This document shows, one piece after another, positions 53,519 to 63,043 of a stretch of DNA of 64,000 nucleotides; within the stretch, counting starts at the first letter, position 1; every line of letters begins with the position of its first letter. The notes beneath the pieces are model-generated. The model was not told the DNA's origin. It saw only the letters and a list, made by a program, of their open reading frames with translations, and ran no database searches. This stretch comes from Zobellia barbeyronii (lineage in GTDB: Bacteria; Bacteroidota; Bacteroidia; Flavobacteriales; Flavobacteriaceae): the NCBI RefSeq assembly GCF_018603515.1, contig NZ_JACATN010000003.1:682001-746000 (forward strand). The letters are read 5' to 3'. The position numbers and the translations under genes are program-made.

Positions 53519-53563
53519 AAAATCCCCCTGAAGGTTATGAATTAACTTGTAGGGGGATTTTTT
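53519..53563 (+). terminator. Rho-independent terminator after the aminotransferase gene
   Basis: AAAATCCCCCT / AGGGGGATTTT with further inner pairing (AGGTTA with TAACTT) and a T-run. It faces the convergent trkH end. Confidence 0.9.
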
Positions 53564-53632
53564 ATGTTCGAATTTTAGACAAAAGTCACTCTTGCCCAAT
53601 ATTGAAATATTTGTTCATTAGCGAAACGGAAA

Positions 53633-55123
53633 TTAAGTACGCTTCCAGAAATATGGAGTAAGCAGAATAAGCACGGTAAAGAGCTCCAATCTACCTGCTA
53701 GCATAAGAAAGCCACACCACCATTTTGCAGCGTCAGGTAGGCCGTTAAAATTGCTTAGGGGATAAAGTCCACCAAACGCTGGACCTACATTACCCAAAGA
53801 AGAAGCTGAACCACCTATTGCGGTTACAAAATCGATACCCATTGCCCCAAGTACCATAGCTCCTATTATAAACAACAGCATATAAAGCACGAAAAAGGCA
53901 ATGATATTATAGACAATCTGCTCTTTAACAGTTTTGTTGTTATACCGTACGGGAATGATTGCATTTGGATGCAAGGTTCGTTTAAACTCCAACAGTCCGT
54001 TTTTAATAATAAGAACATGGCGCATTACTTTAATACCACCTGAAGTAGAACCAGCCGATCCTCCTAAAAACATTAACCCGAAGAAGAAAACGGTCATAAA
54101 AGGCGTCCAACTTGTAAAATCCGCAGAAACAAAACCTGTAGTAGTTATTACTGAAATCACCTGAAACAAGGTATGTCTAAAAGCACTTTCCCCGCTACCA
54201 AATACCATTGGGTGGTAATCGCTAATAGGAACTTCCGCTTTTAAATAAACTACCAATGCCGCAACAATAGTAAATATCACAACAAAACCAGTGTAGTATC
54301 TAAACTCTTCGTCATGAAGTACCCTTTGCACCTTGCCCTTAAAGGCAAAATAACTGAGTACAAAATTGCTTCCTGCAAGAAACATAAACAAGATAATGAT
54401 ATACTGTATTAAAGGTTGGTCGTTCCAGTAAGCCACACTTAAATTCTTGGTTGAAAAACCACCTGTAGATAACGTAGCTAGTGAATGGTTTATAGCATCA
54501 AAAAAGCTCATACCCGCTAATTTTAAAAGCACGGTTTCAGCCAAAGTGTACCCCACATATATCAACCAAAGACGTTTGGCCGTATCCGTAATTCTTGGAT
54601 GAAGTTTATCTGCACTAGGACCAGGAGCTTCGGCTGCGAACAATTGCATACCACCAATACCTAGCAAGGGTAAAATGGCAATGGCCAAAACAATAATACC
54701 CATACCTCCTATCCAATGCGTAAGACTACGCCAAAAAAGTATGCCTTCGGGCATAACCTCTATATCATCTAAAATAGATGCTCCTGTGGTAGTGTATCCT
54801 GATACGGTTTCAAAAAAAGCGTTGGTAACCGTAGGTATAGATCCTGAAAACAGATAAGGCAACATCCCTGAAAAGGACATTACCAACCAGCCAAAAGTTA
54901 CAATAATATACCCTTCCCTCCGCTTTACTTCTTTTTTATGACCCCGTGTGTAGAACATAGCAAATGTACCTACGAACATGGTTGTAATTGCCGCAAGAGC
55001 AATGCTTAGCGTTGCGCCATCATTATAGATACCACTAACTAAGGTTGCCAATAGCATAAAGCCTCCGTTACAAAGTAACAGCAGCCCCATGATATGAAAG
55101 ATTATTTTTGAATTTAACTTCAT
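53633..55123 (-). CDS. trkH: Potassium uptake protein TrkH
   Basis: The 496-aa membrane protein has the four-fold P-loop architecture of Trk/Ktr channels. Filter loops include GYTTTGASIL (P1), ATLSTGGFSTKN (P2), VISVITTTGFVSADF (P3) and GGSASSLGNVGPAFGG (P4). LTHWIGGMGIIVLAIAILP and FLGGSAGSTSGGIKVMRH are other family segments. It forms the K+ channel part of the uptake system, gated by TrkA. The ATG shares one base with the trkA stop (TAATG), so they are translationally coupled. Confidence 0.96.
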   Translation of the reverse strand: MKLNSKIIFHIMGLLLLCNGGFMLLATLVSGIYNDGATLSIALAAITTMFVGTFAMFYTRGHKKEVKRREGYIIVTFGWLVMSFSGMLPYLFSGSIPTVTNAFFETVSGYTTTGASILDDIEVMPEGILFWRSLTHWIGGMGIIVLAIAILPLLGIGGMQLFAAEAPGPSADKLHPRITDTAKRLWLIYVGYTLAETVLLKLAGMSFFDAINHSLATLSTGGFSTKNLSVAYWNDQPLIQYIIILFMFLAGSNFVLSYFAFKGKVQRVLHDEEFRYYTGFVVIFTIVAALVVYLKAEVPISDYHPMVFGSGESAFRHTLFQVISVITTTGFVSADFTSWTPFMTVFFFGLMFLGGSAGSTSGGIKVMRHVLIIKNGLLEFKRTLHPNAIIPVRYNNKTVKEQIVYNIIAFFVLYMLLFIIGAMVLGAMGIDFVTAIGGSASSLGNVGPAFGGLYPLSNFNGLPDAAKWWCGFLMLAGRLELFTVLILLTPYFWKRT

Positions 55124-56472
55124 TAAAGAAACAGTCGTTCAATTTTAGGAATGGCTTCTGGCAGACAACAAACCACAACCCGGTCTCCTGCTCTTATTTC
55201 AAAGCCCCCTAAGGCAATGATTCCCTCTTCACCACGAATAACCCCACCTATGGTGGCAGCTCTTGGAAATTTCAGTTCACGAATAACGCTACCTGTTACC
55301 CTTGAGTTAGGTTTAACTATAAATTCCAGAATCTCTGCATTTAAGTTGTTCAAGCGCATTAATGCAACTACCTCACCTTTACGAATATGTCTAAAGATAT
55401 TATTCGCTGCAAGTAGTTTTTTATTTATCAACGTATCAATACCTATGGAATGTGATAATTGAAAATAGTCCATATTCTCAACCAAAGCAATGGTTTTCTT
55501 AATATGCTTTGATTTCGCTACAAGACACGACATGATGTTCGTCTCAGAGTTTCCTGTAACAGCTATAAAAGCATCCATAGATTCCAGACTTTCCTCTTCC
55601 AACAATTCAACATTTCGTCCATCGCCATTAATAACTAATGCGTTTGGAAGATCATCTGCTAAATCAAAGGCTTTTTCCTTATCCTTTTCTATAAGCTTTA
55701 CGTTAAACTTACTTGCGCAAAGGTCTCTAGCCGCTTTAAAACCGACTTTACTACCCCCTAGAATCATTACATTTCTAATAGATTCTTTCTTTTTTCCGGT
55801 AAGTTTATACAACTGCTCTACACCTTCTTTAGTTGTAATAAAGTAAACCTGATCACCATGTTTAAAGACGGTATCACCTCTAGGCACCACCGTATACTGG
55901 GTTCCGGTTCGCTGTAAGGCTATTGGCATAAAATTCAACTCAGGAAATACCTTTGCAGCTTCTTTTACCATTTTACCCACAAAAGGAGCAGAAGCAGGTA
56001 GAGAAACCCCTACCATAATTAGTTTCCCATCGTCAAACTCGTATGTATCGTTAAAAGCTGACTTATTCAACAGAAGTTGAATTTCCGCCGCAGCCAATTC
56101 TTCAGGAGATATCAATTCATCTATACCAAGTGCAGGAAAATTTATTTCCTCTTGGTTCTCAATAAATTCTGTATTTGATATTCTCGCAATAGTTCGTTTA
56201 CACCCTAACTGTTTGGCCAACATACATAGAGTAATATTGGTCGTTTCCGAAGATGTCACCCCTATAACCAACCTAGAATTTTGCACATCGGCATCTCTAA
56301 GTACAGAAATAGAAGTTGCGTCACCACGCAATACTCGTATATCCAAGTGAGTATCGGCATAAGCCAAGCTCTCTTTTCTCGTATCGATGAGCGTAATATC
56401 CTGAGATTCGTAAGAAAGCAGTTTAGCTAGGTGAAAACCTACTTCACCAGCGCCTGCAATTATGATTTTCAT
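55123..56472 (-). CDS. trkA: Trk potassium transport regulator TrkA
   Basis: The 449-aa protein has two RCK-N/RCK-C tandem units. The first Rossmann fold begins MKIIIAGAGEVGFHLAKLLS, with acidic residue in DITLIDTRKE; the second is NVMILGGSKVGFKAARDLC with VKLIEKDKEKA. Each is followed by a TrkA-C domain (DDGKLIMVGVSLP..., GEVVALMRLNNLNAEILEFIV...). It binds NAD(H)/ATP and gates TrkH on the cytoplasmic face. Confidence 0.96.
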   Translation of the reverse strand: MKIIIAGAGEVGFHLAKLLSYESQDITLIDTRKESLAYADTHLDIRVLRGDATSISVLRDADVQNSRLVIGVTSSETTNITLCMLAKQLGCKRTIARISNTEFIENQEEINFPALGIDELISPEELAAAEIQLLLNKSAFNDTYEFDDGKLIMVGVSLPASAPFVGKMVKEAAKVFPELNFMPIALQRTGTQYTVVPRGDTVFKHGDQVYFITTKEGVEQLYKLTGKKKESIRNVMILGGSKVGFKAARDLCASKFNVKLIEKDKEKAFDLADDLPNALVINGDGRNVELLEEESLESMDAFIAVTGNSETNIMSCLVAKSKHIKKTIALVENMDYFQLSHSIGIDTLINKKLLAANNIFRHIRKGEVVALMRLNNLNAEILEFIVKPNSRVTGSVIRELKFPRAATIGGVIRGEEGIIALGGFEIRAGDRVVVCCLPEAIPKIERLFL

Positions 56473-56554
56473 GTATTTGCAACTTAGTTCGGGTCTGCGG
56501 TTTATAAACCCTCTATGAATGTAAAAACCACTTCGTAGTTTATATTTTGCTGCG

Positions 56555-56562
56555 CAAAATTA
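56555..56562 (-). promoter_or_regulatory. Possible -7 element TAATTTTG for trkA-trkH
   Basis: Exact TAnnTTTG on the minus strand, 82 nt before the trkA ATG; placement is less tight than at other genes here. Confidence 0.35.
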
Positions 56563-56661
56563 CGTAATATTTTGGTTGACTATTTAAAATGAAGCTAAAA
56601 TGCACTTTACCTCTAAAATGCATTCATTACTTTGCTTAAACGTTTACTTAAAACGATATTG

Positions 56662-56669
56662 TATCTTTG
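56662..56669 (+). promoter_or_regulatory. -7 element TATCTTTG for ubiE-porT
   Basis: Exact TAnnTTTG, 18 nt before the ATG at 56688; overlaps an in-frame TTG that should not be taken as the start. Confidence 0.65.
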
Positions 56670-56687
56670 CCCAAAAAATTGCCCACT

Positions 56688-57416
56688 ATGGCTAAAAAGG
56701 TTACGCCCTACAAAGATTCTGAGCTTGGCAAGAAGGACCAAGTCACCCAAATGTTCGATAATATATCGGAAAATTACGATGGCCTTAATAGGGTTATTTC
56801 TTTTGGTATTGACATTAAATGGCGTAAACGGGTCGTAGCCATTCTAACTGCCCAGCAACCAAAGAATATATTGGATATTGCTACTGGCACAGGCGATTTA
56901 GCCATAAATTTAGTAGAAACCGGAGCTAAAAAAATAGTAGGTCTGGATATTTCCCCTGGAATGCTAGAGGTTGGCAAGAAAAAAATAATACATAAAAAGC
57001 TAGATGGCACTATTGAAATGATTGTTGGAGATAGTGAAAACCTTCCTTTTGAAGCCAACAGTTTTGATGCTATTACCGTTGCTTTTGGGGTTCGTAATTT
57101 TGAAACATTAGAGAAAGGCCTTGACGAAATATATAGAGTTCTTGCCCCTGGCGGTACTTTTGTAGTTCTTGAAACTTCCGTTCCCACAAAAACACCTTTT
57201 AAACAAGGATATAATCTTTACATTAAATATATGTTGCCTGCTATTGGGAAACTCTTTTCTAAAGACAAATCTGCCTACACGTATTTAAGCGAATCGGCTT
57301 CGGTTTTTCCTCACGGAAATGCCTTCAACAATATTTTACGGAAAATCGGGTTTATAGAGGTAGAGAACAAGCCTCAAACATTTGGGGTTGCATCTATATA
57401 TGTTGCTACTAAATAA
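56688..57416 (+). CDS. ubiE: Demethylmenaquinone/2-polyprenyl-benzoquinol methyltransferase
   Basis: The ATG at 56688 (MAKKVTPYKDSELGKKDQV) gives 242 aa. The UbiE/MenG signature is complete: MFDNISENYDGLNRVISFGID, ILDIATGTGDLAINL for SAM, DISPGMLEVG, VGDSENLPFEANSFDAITVAFGVRNF (in two parts) and LAPGGTFVVLE. It methylates demethylmenaquinone to menaquinone-7-type quinone, the electron acceptor used by the Na+-NQR encoded elsewhere in the window. The order ubiE-porT is conserved in flavobacteria; porT starts 80 nt later. Confidence 0.95.
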   Translation: MAKKVTPYKDSELGKKDQVTQMFDNISENYDGLNRVISFGIDIKWRKRVVAILTAQQPKNILDIATGTGDLAINLVETGAKKIVGLDISPGMLEVGKKKIIHKKLDGTIEMIVGDSENLPFEANSFDAITVAFGVRNFETLEKGLDEIYRVLAPGGTFVVLETSVPTKTPFKQGYNLYIKYMLPAIGKLFSKDKSAYTYLSESASVFPHGNAFNNILRKIGFIEVENKPQTFGVASIYVATK

Positions 57417-57496
57417 TTTCACAGCCGATAAAGCTAATAAGAATAGCGGTTCGACATTTTTGAACAAAAAAAGCGAACGGATAATATTTTTTTTGA

Positions 57497-58216
57497 ATGA
57501 AAAGATTTTTTTTGCTTTTGGGAGGTATTTTATTTCTATCCCTACCGGCCAATGCCCAATTTAACCCAAACCCCGTTCTAAATATTGAGAACAAGGATAA
57601 AAAATTGCTGAACTACGGTTATTTTTTGGGCTTTAACAGATACGGTTTTAAGTTTGACTATAAGCAGGACAAGGGCAACCAAAATACTGATATCCAGGTT
57701 CTGGAATCTACAGGTTTTAATGTAGGTCTTATTGGCGAACTGCGTCTGAATGAATTTCTAGATGTTCGTTTTGAACCAGGACTGTATTATAATGCACGAA
57801 CTTTAGGTTTCCCAGGCTTCGTCGCCACAGAAGAAGGAGAAAGAGATGCTATTACAGAGGTAAAATCTACTTATATTAATTTTCCGATTTTACTAAAAAT
57901 AGGAACACGGCGTTATGGCAATTTTAAACCATTCATAGTGGCCGGCCCGTCTGCTTCTCTTAATCTTGGAAGTAACGAAAAGAGTCTTGACGACAATAGT
58001 AGTGGTACTTTTAGAATGAATAAATGGTCTTACAATTACGAGCTTGGATTTGGAATAGATTTCTATCTAGAGTATTTCAAATTCACTCCTTCCATTCGTG
58101 GAGTATTTGGATTGACGGACGAAATTGTGCGAGACAATGACCCCAATAGTCAATGGACAGGAAACATAGAGTCCATGAAGACCAGAGGGCTTTTTATTAA
58201 CTTTACTTTTGAGTAA
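57497..58216 (+). CDS. porT: T9SS/gliding motility protein PorT (SprT)
   Basis: The 239-aa protein has a signal peptide (FFLLLGGILFLSLPANAQ) and an eight-stranded barrel-like body: NYGYFLGFNRYGFKFDY, FNVGLIGELRLNEFLDVRFEPGL (two parts), VKSTYINFPILLKIGTRR, KPFIVAGPSASLNLG and the end GLFINFTFE. PorT/SprT is an outer-membrane T9SS component needed for secretion and gliding. Position directly after ubiE supports the call. It ends 6 nt from convergent trmH. Confidence 0.92.
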   Translation: MKRFFLLLGGILFLSLPANAQFNPNPVLNIENKDKKLLNYGYFLGFNRYGFKFDYKQDKGNQNTDIQVLESTGFNVGLIGELRLNEFLDVRFEPGLYYNARTLGFPGFVATEEGERDAITEVKSTYINFPILLKIGTRRYGNFKPFIVAGPSASLNLGSNEKSLDDNSSGTFRMNKWSYNYELGFGIDFYLEYFKFTPSIRGVFGLTDEIVRDNDPNSQWTGNIESMKTRGLFINFTFE

Positions 58217-58222
58217 AGCTAT

Positions 58223-58945
58223 TTAGCCTCTTCTAATTTCGTTTAATAAAATAGCAGTGGCGGTAGCCACGTTAAGGCTCTCAGCTGTACTTTTTACAAA
58301 CTGAGGGATGCTTATTTTTTGAGTCACTAAAGCTTCCACTTCTTCTGAAATACCGTTGGCCTCATTACCCATCACCAAAATTCCTGTTTTAGGTATAGTT
58401 GCATCATACACAACATCACCTTCCATAAAAGCGCCAAAAACTGCAACCGGAGCATCCTCTAAAAAGGTCTGTAAATCTGTGTAACCAATATTTACTCTTG
58501 AAATTGAACCCATTGTAGCTTGTAGCGTCTTAGGATTGTAACAATCTACCGTATTATAAGAACAAACCAGATGTTCAATTCCAAACCAATCACACAACCT
58601 AATAATGGTACCAAGATTTCCTGGATCACGAATATCATCTAACACAACTACCCACCCATCAAAATTTGGCTTTCTGGTATCAGGAATCTCAAACACACCT
58701 ATAATTTTATTAGGTGCAGTAAGCGCGCTCATCTTTTTGAGCTCGGCTTCAGTAACATGTTCTACAACATCTGTAGTCCCTAAACTTATTTCCGAATCCG
58801 AACTGAATATAGCATTCACCTTAAAATCCGAGTTAACTAGCTCCCGAACCACCTTAATACCTTCTGCAACAAAAAGGTTATGAAGATTTCGGTACTTTTT
58901 TTGATGTAGACTTTTTATAAGTTTGATTTGATTTTTTGAAACCAT
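58223..58945 (-). CDS. TrmH/SpoU family rRNA/tRNA 2'-O-methyltransferase
   Basis: The 240-aa protein has an N-terminal substrate-binding part (NQIKLIKSLHQKKYRNLHNLFVAEG in two parts) and the SpoU knot: DDIRDPGNLGTIIRLCDWFG, LQATMGSISRVNIGY, VMGNEANGISEEV and IPQFVKSTAESLNVATATAILL. These are motifs 1-3 of SPOUT methyltransferases. It methylates ribose 2'-OH in rRNA or tRNA; the exact site is not predictable. Divergent from tamL, a common arrangement in flavobacteria. Confidence 0.94.
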   Translation of the reverse strand: MVSKNQIKLIKSLHQKKYRNLHNLFVAEGIKVVRELVNSDFKVNAIFSSDSEISLGTTDVVEHVTEAELKKMSALTAPNKIIGVFEIPDTRKPNFDGWVVVLDDIRDPGNLGTIIRLCDWFGIEHLVCSYNTVDCYNPKTLQATMGSISRVNIGYTDLQTFLEDAPVAVFGAFMEGDVVYDATIPKTGILVMGNEANGISEEVEALVTQKISIPQFVKSTAESLNVATATAILLNEIRRG

Positions 58946-59115
58946 AGCAATCTATACTTCTATCAATGATTTTTATTCGTGCAAAAATGCTATTTTACCT
59001 GTATCATTCAACTTATACTAGAAAAATAAGCTCTTGGGATTACACAAAATGGCTCATCCCTTTAGAAAAACTTATATTTTCAGCTTCAAATAAAAAAGTT
59101 TAAATGAAATCAATG

Positions 59116-59123
59116 TATTTTTG
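59116..59123 (+). promoter_or_regulatory. -7 element TATTTTTG for tamL
   Basis: Exact TAnnTTTG ending 6 nt before the ATG at 59130; overlaps an in-frame TTG. The transcript would be almost leaderless. Confidence 0.6.
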
Positions 59124-59129
59124 ATCTCT

Positions 59130-61742
59130 ATGGGCAAAACGTTACGCTATATTAATACCGCTGCTAAAATAAGCCTATTATTTGTAGTTCTGGTAATCAA
59201 CTCGTGTAACACGCTTAAACGGGTTAGCGAAGATGAATTATTGCTTAAAAAAAATACCATCTACGCGGATAGTGCAGAAGTAAAGAGCGAAGACATAGAA
59301 AGCCTAATCGTTCAAGAACCTAACACCACAATTTTAGGTTACCCGTTACGCTTAAATCTCTATAACCTGGCAAAAAAGAATCCCGATTCGTCATACAACG
59401 CTTGGTTAGACCGCAATGAAAAACGGGAACGAAAACTTATCAACTTCCTTTCTAAAAAACAAGTTGACCGTTTGGGAGAATCATTTCTAGTAAGCGGTCT
59501 TAGCGAATGGCTTAAAAAAGTTGGCGAGGCGCCATCTACTCTTGACACCACAAAAACAAAACGCACCTTAGAAAGGCTGAGCGCTTATTACGGCAGTAAA
59601 GGCTATTTTAACAACAATACGAGCTATGAAATAGATACTATAGTTGCGAAAAGAAGAGCTTCCGTTTCTTATAAAATAAACCTCGGTGAGCCTTTTATGA
59701 TTGATTCCGTATCAAGAAAAATAGCATCAAACGCTATAGATTCTATTTACATGCTTCATAAGAGCGAAGCATTTGTTCAAGATGGTGAGCAATTTGACCT
59801 TTCTAAATTTGCCAGTGAAAGGGAACGCTTGAGCAATATTTTTAGAAACTCAGGTATTTATAATTTTCAAGAGAGCTCTATTTCTTACGACATCGCTACG
59901 GATACCACCAAACTTGCCAATGATCAAAAAATGAACATTGAGCTGAATATAGATAATTTTAAAAGACGAGGAGATAGTGCAGTAACCAGTTCTGAATATA
60001 AGGTGTACAAGTTTGACAAAATTAATATTTACACAGATTTTCTCTACGATGAAAACGATAGCGAGCAGAAATTTATTCGCTATGGAGACTACACCATCTA
60101 TTACAGAAATAAACTACGGTTTAAACCTAAGACTTTGGCCAATGCCGTGTTTTATGAAAAAGACAGCATTTATAAAGATATAGATCGTACGCGTACTTAC
60201 AGGCAGATAACAAACTTAGGGGTTTTTAAATATCCTACAATTACATCAACTCCTAATGATAGTTCTGCCACCTTGGATGCCAATATCTATTTAGCCGCAA
60301 GGCCAAAATATTCTTTAGGTACATCATTCGAAGTTACGCGCTCCAACATTCAACAATTTGGATTAGCCCTAAGCCCTTCATTGCAAGCAAGAAATCTGTT
60401 TGGTGGAGCTGAAAATTTAAATCTATCCGGTAGACTAAGCATTGGCTCATCTAACGACCCTAGTATCATAGATAGCCGATTTTTTAATATTCAAGAATTT
60501 GGTGCGGACCTTACCTTAGATATCCCTAGAATCTGGCTACCTTTTATTAATACCTCTAAAATTATACCTAGCTATACCCTACCAAGAACCCGTATTTCTA
60601 TTGGTACAAGTTTCCAAAAAAATATAGGTTTGGACAAGCAGGCTTTCAATACCGTTTTGGGTTATAACTGGGTTCCTTCAGATTTTATAAAACATGATGT
60701 TGAATTACTGAACATTCAGTTTGTTAGAAATGTTAACCCCGATCGGTTTTTTAATGTTTATGGAAACTCATTCAGTCAGTTAGATGATGTTGCGGATAAT
60801 TTTGACAGCTATAATGATACAGTATTATATCCTGAGCTAACAAGTTATTTTGAAACTACTGAAGACTCAGAGGACCCTAGTCTTCGTATTCCAACAGGAA
60901 CTACCGATTTTACGCAAGCAATACTCGATAGAACGGTACCAAGCACTACTGACGAATACCAAACCGTAAGCCGTATTGAAGAGAGAAGGCAACGTCTAAC
61001 TGAAGACAATCTTATATTCGCAAGTAACTACACATTCAATCTAAACAATCGTAAAGGTATTACTGATAACACTTTTTTTCAGTTTAGATTCAAAGTAGAA
61101 AGTGCTGGTAATGCCTTATCCCTGCTTTCAAAAGTAATTCCCTTTAACACAAATACGGATGAAGACAAATTAGTCTTTAGCGTTCCTTTTAGTCAATACA
61201 TAAAAACAGAATTTGACTATGTAAAATACTGGGCTACATCAAGAACTAACGTTTTGGCATTTAGAAGCTTTTTTGGTATTGCCATTCCTTATGGAAACTC
61301 AGACAACATTCCGTTTGTACGCAGTTACTTTGCAGGTGGTGCAAATGACATTAGGGCTTGGTCTCCTTACTCACTTGGACCAGGACGTACAGATGCTATT
61401 AATGACTTTAACGAAGCAAACCTAAAAATAAGCCTTAACCTAGAATATCGTTTCCCTGTTATAGGAAACCTTAAAGGTGCTCTTTTTGCCGATGCTGGAA
61501 ACATTTGGAATGTTTTTGATAACGTAGAAGACCCTGAGGCTACCTTTACAAGTCTTAAATCACTTGAGGATATTGCTTTAGGTACTGGTTTTGGACTCCG
61601 ATACGATTTTACCTATTTTGTACTACGTGCAGATTTAGGTTTTAAAACTTATAATCCTGCTGAAGAAATTTCAAAAAGATGGTTCAGAGACTATAATTTT
61701 GCTAATTCCGTGTTACAAATTGGTATTAACTACCCTTTCTAA
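59130..61742 (+). CDS. tamL: TamL, BamA/Omp85-family outer membrane lipoprotein
   Basis: The ATG at 59130 gives 870 aa. A lipoprotein signal (LLFVVLVINSC) is followed by LKRVSEDELLLKKNTIY, the conserved TamL start. POTRA-type domains cover ~30-390 (LERLSAYYGSKGYFNN, FRNSGIYNFQESSISYD, YRQITNLGVFKYP), and the C-terminal half is a 16-strand barrel ending VLQIGINYPF with a terminal Phe. The YFAGGANDIRAWSPYSLGPGR segment is the L6 motif region (GGxxxRGW-like) of Omp85 proteins. TamL is the Bacteroidota lipoprotein counterpart of TamA, involved in outer membrane assembly; tamB often follows, but here fbaA does. Confidence 0.93.
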   Translation: MGKTLRYINTAAKISLLFVVLVINSCNTLKRVSEDELLLKKNTIYADSAEVKSEDIESLIVQEPNTTILGYPLRLNLYNLAKKNPDSSYNAWLDRNEKRERKLINFLSKKQVDRLGESFLVSGLSEWLKKVGEAPSTLDTTKTKRTLERLSAYYGSKGYFNNNTSYEIDTIVAKRRASVSYKINLGEPFMIDSVSRKIASNAIDSIYMLHKSEAFVQDGEQFDLSKFASERERLSNIFRNSGIYNFQESSISYDIATDTTKLANDQKMNIELNIDNFKRRGDSAVTSSEYKVYKFDKINIYTDFLYDENDSEQKFIRYGDYTIYYRNKLRFKPKTLANAVFYEKDSIYKDIDRTRTYRQITNLGVFKYPTITSTPNDSSATLDANIYLAARPKYSLGTSFEVTRSNIQQFGLALSPSLQARNLFGGAENLNLSGRLSIGSSNDPSIIDSRFFNIQEFGADLTLDIPRIWLPFINTSKIIPSYTLPRTRISIGTSFQKNIGLDKQAFNTVLGYNWVPSDFIKHDVELLNIQFVRNVNPDRFFNVYGNSFSQLDDVADNFDSYNDTVLYPELTSYFETTEDSEDPSLRIPTGTTDFTQAILDRTVPSTTDEYQTVSRIEERRQRLTEDNLIFASNYTFNLNNRKGITDNTFFQFRFKVESAGNALSLLSKVIPFNTNTDEDKLVFSVPFSQYIKTEFDYVKYWATSRTNVLAFRSFFGIAIPYGNSDNIPFVRSYFAGGANDIRAWSPYSLGPGRTDAINDFNEANLKISLNLEYRFPVIGNLKGALFADAGNIWNVFDNVEDPEATFTSLKSLEDIALGTGFGLRYDFTYFVLRADLGFKTYNPAEEISKRWFRDYNFANSVLQIGINYPF

Positions 61743-61901
61743 TGCAAGGGTAAGTGACTTCTTCCCTATAAAGGGCCATAAACCCAAACGCTCATAAATT
61801 TTTTATAGAATAAGCCTCCAAAACACCCTTTTTATAACAATATTGAGCCACAAACTTGATAAACTTATAAAAACCAATCTTTTTAGACCTATTTATTTTA
61901 T

Positions 61902-61909
61902 TACATTTG
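61902..61909 (+). promoter_or_regulatory. -7 element TACATTTG for fbaA-accD
   Basis: Exact TAnnTTTG, 39 nt before the fbaA ATG, in the 206-nt gap after tamL. Confidence 0.6.
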
Positions 61910-61948
61910 TCCTATTGATTTTACACATATAATTTAGACAAGAACATT

Positions 61949-63016
61949 ATGGCTCACAGTATAAAACCAGGTGTCGCAACAGGTGACGAAGTACAAGCAA
62001 TCTTTAACTATGCTAAAGAAAAGGGGTTCGCTCTTCCAGCAGTAAACGTTATTGGTTCTGACACAATTAATGGTGTCCTAGAAACAGCAGCAAGTTTAAA
62101 TGCTCCTGTAATCATTCAATTTTCTAATGGCGGTGCTCAGTTTAACGCTGGTAAAGGTCTATCTAACGATGGTCAAAAAGCAGCTGTTCTTGGTGCTGTA
62201 GCCGGTGCAAAACATGTACACCAATTAGCAGAAGCTTATGGTGCTACGGTTATTCTTCATACAGATCATTGTGCTAAAAAATTATTGCCTTGGATAGACG
62301 GACTGTTAGATGCTAGTGAAAAGCATTTCGCCGAGACTGGAAAACCTCTTTACAGCTCACATATGATCGATCTTTCGGAAGAGCCTCTTGAGGAAAACAT
62401 CGAGATCTGTAAAGGTTACTTGGAGCGCATGAGCAAAATGAACATGACATTAGAGATCGAACTTGGTATTACAGGTGGTGAAGAAGATGGCGTTGACAAC
62501 TCTGATGTAGATGATTCTAAATTATACACACAACCAGAAGAAGTAGCTTACGCTTATGAAGAACTTTCTAAAGTAAGCCCAAGATTTACAATTGCAGCTG
62601 CTTTTGGTAATGTTCACGGTGTATATAAGCCAGGTAACGTTAAGTTGACTCCAAAAATCTTAAAAAACTCCCAAGAATATATTTCTAAAAAATACAATGT
62701 AGAGCACAATCATATTGATTTTGTTTTTCACGGAGGTTCAGGTTCTACAGTTGAAGAAATCAGAGAAGGTATTAGCTACGGAGTTATCAAAATGAACATT
62801 GACACTGATTTACAGTACGCATTTTTAGCTGGTGTTCGTGACTATGTACAAGACAACAAAGACTACCTTCAAGCTCAAATTGGTAACCCAAAAGGTGCTG
62901 ATGAGCCTAACAAGAAGTTCTACGACCCAAGAGTTTGGTTACGTGCAGGAGAAAATACTTTTGTAGAGCGTTTGAAGAAAGCTTTCGAAGATTTAAACAA
63001 TGTTAATACCTTATAA
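61949..63016 (+). CDS. fbaA: Class II fructose-bisphosphate aldolase
   Basis: The 355-aa protein is a class IIA aldolase of E. coli FbaA length. Zinc ligands are in VILHTDHCAKK (His and Asp), GNVHGVYKPG (second His) and DFVFHGGSGS (third His); LEIELGITGGEEDGVDNS is the typical class IIA loop. It cleaves fructose 1,6-bisphosphate to DHAP and glyceraldehyde 3-phosphate and runs in reverse in gluconeogenesis. accD follows 27 nt later. Confidence 0.97.
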   Translation: MAHSIKPGVATGDEVQAIFNYAKEKGFALPAVNVIGSDTINGVLETAASLNAPVIIQFSNGGAQFNAGKGLSNDGQKAAVLGAVAGAKHVHQLAEAYGATVILHTDHCAKKLLPWIDGLLDASEKHFAETGKPLYSSHMIDLSEEPLEENIEICKGYLERMSKMNMTLEIELGITGGEEDGVDNSDVDDSKLYTQPEEVAYAYEELSKVSPRFTIAAAFGNVHGVYKPGNVKLTPKILKNSQEYISKKYNVEHNHIDFVFHGGSGSTVEEIREGISYGVIKMNIDTDLQYAFLAGVRDYVQDNKDYLQAQIGNPKGADEPNKKFYDPRVWLRAGENTFVERLKKAFEDLNNVNTL

Positions 63017-63043
63017 TAGGTACTAAACATCCCTAAAACTAAT

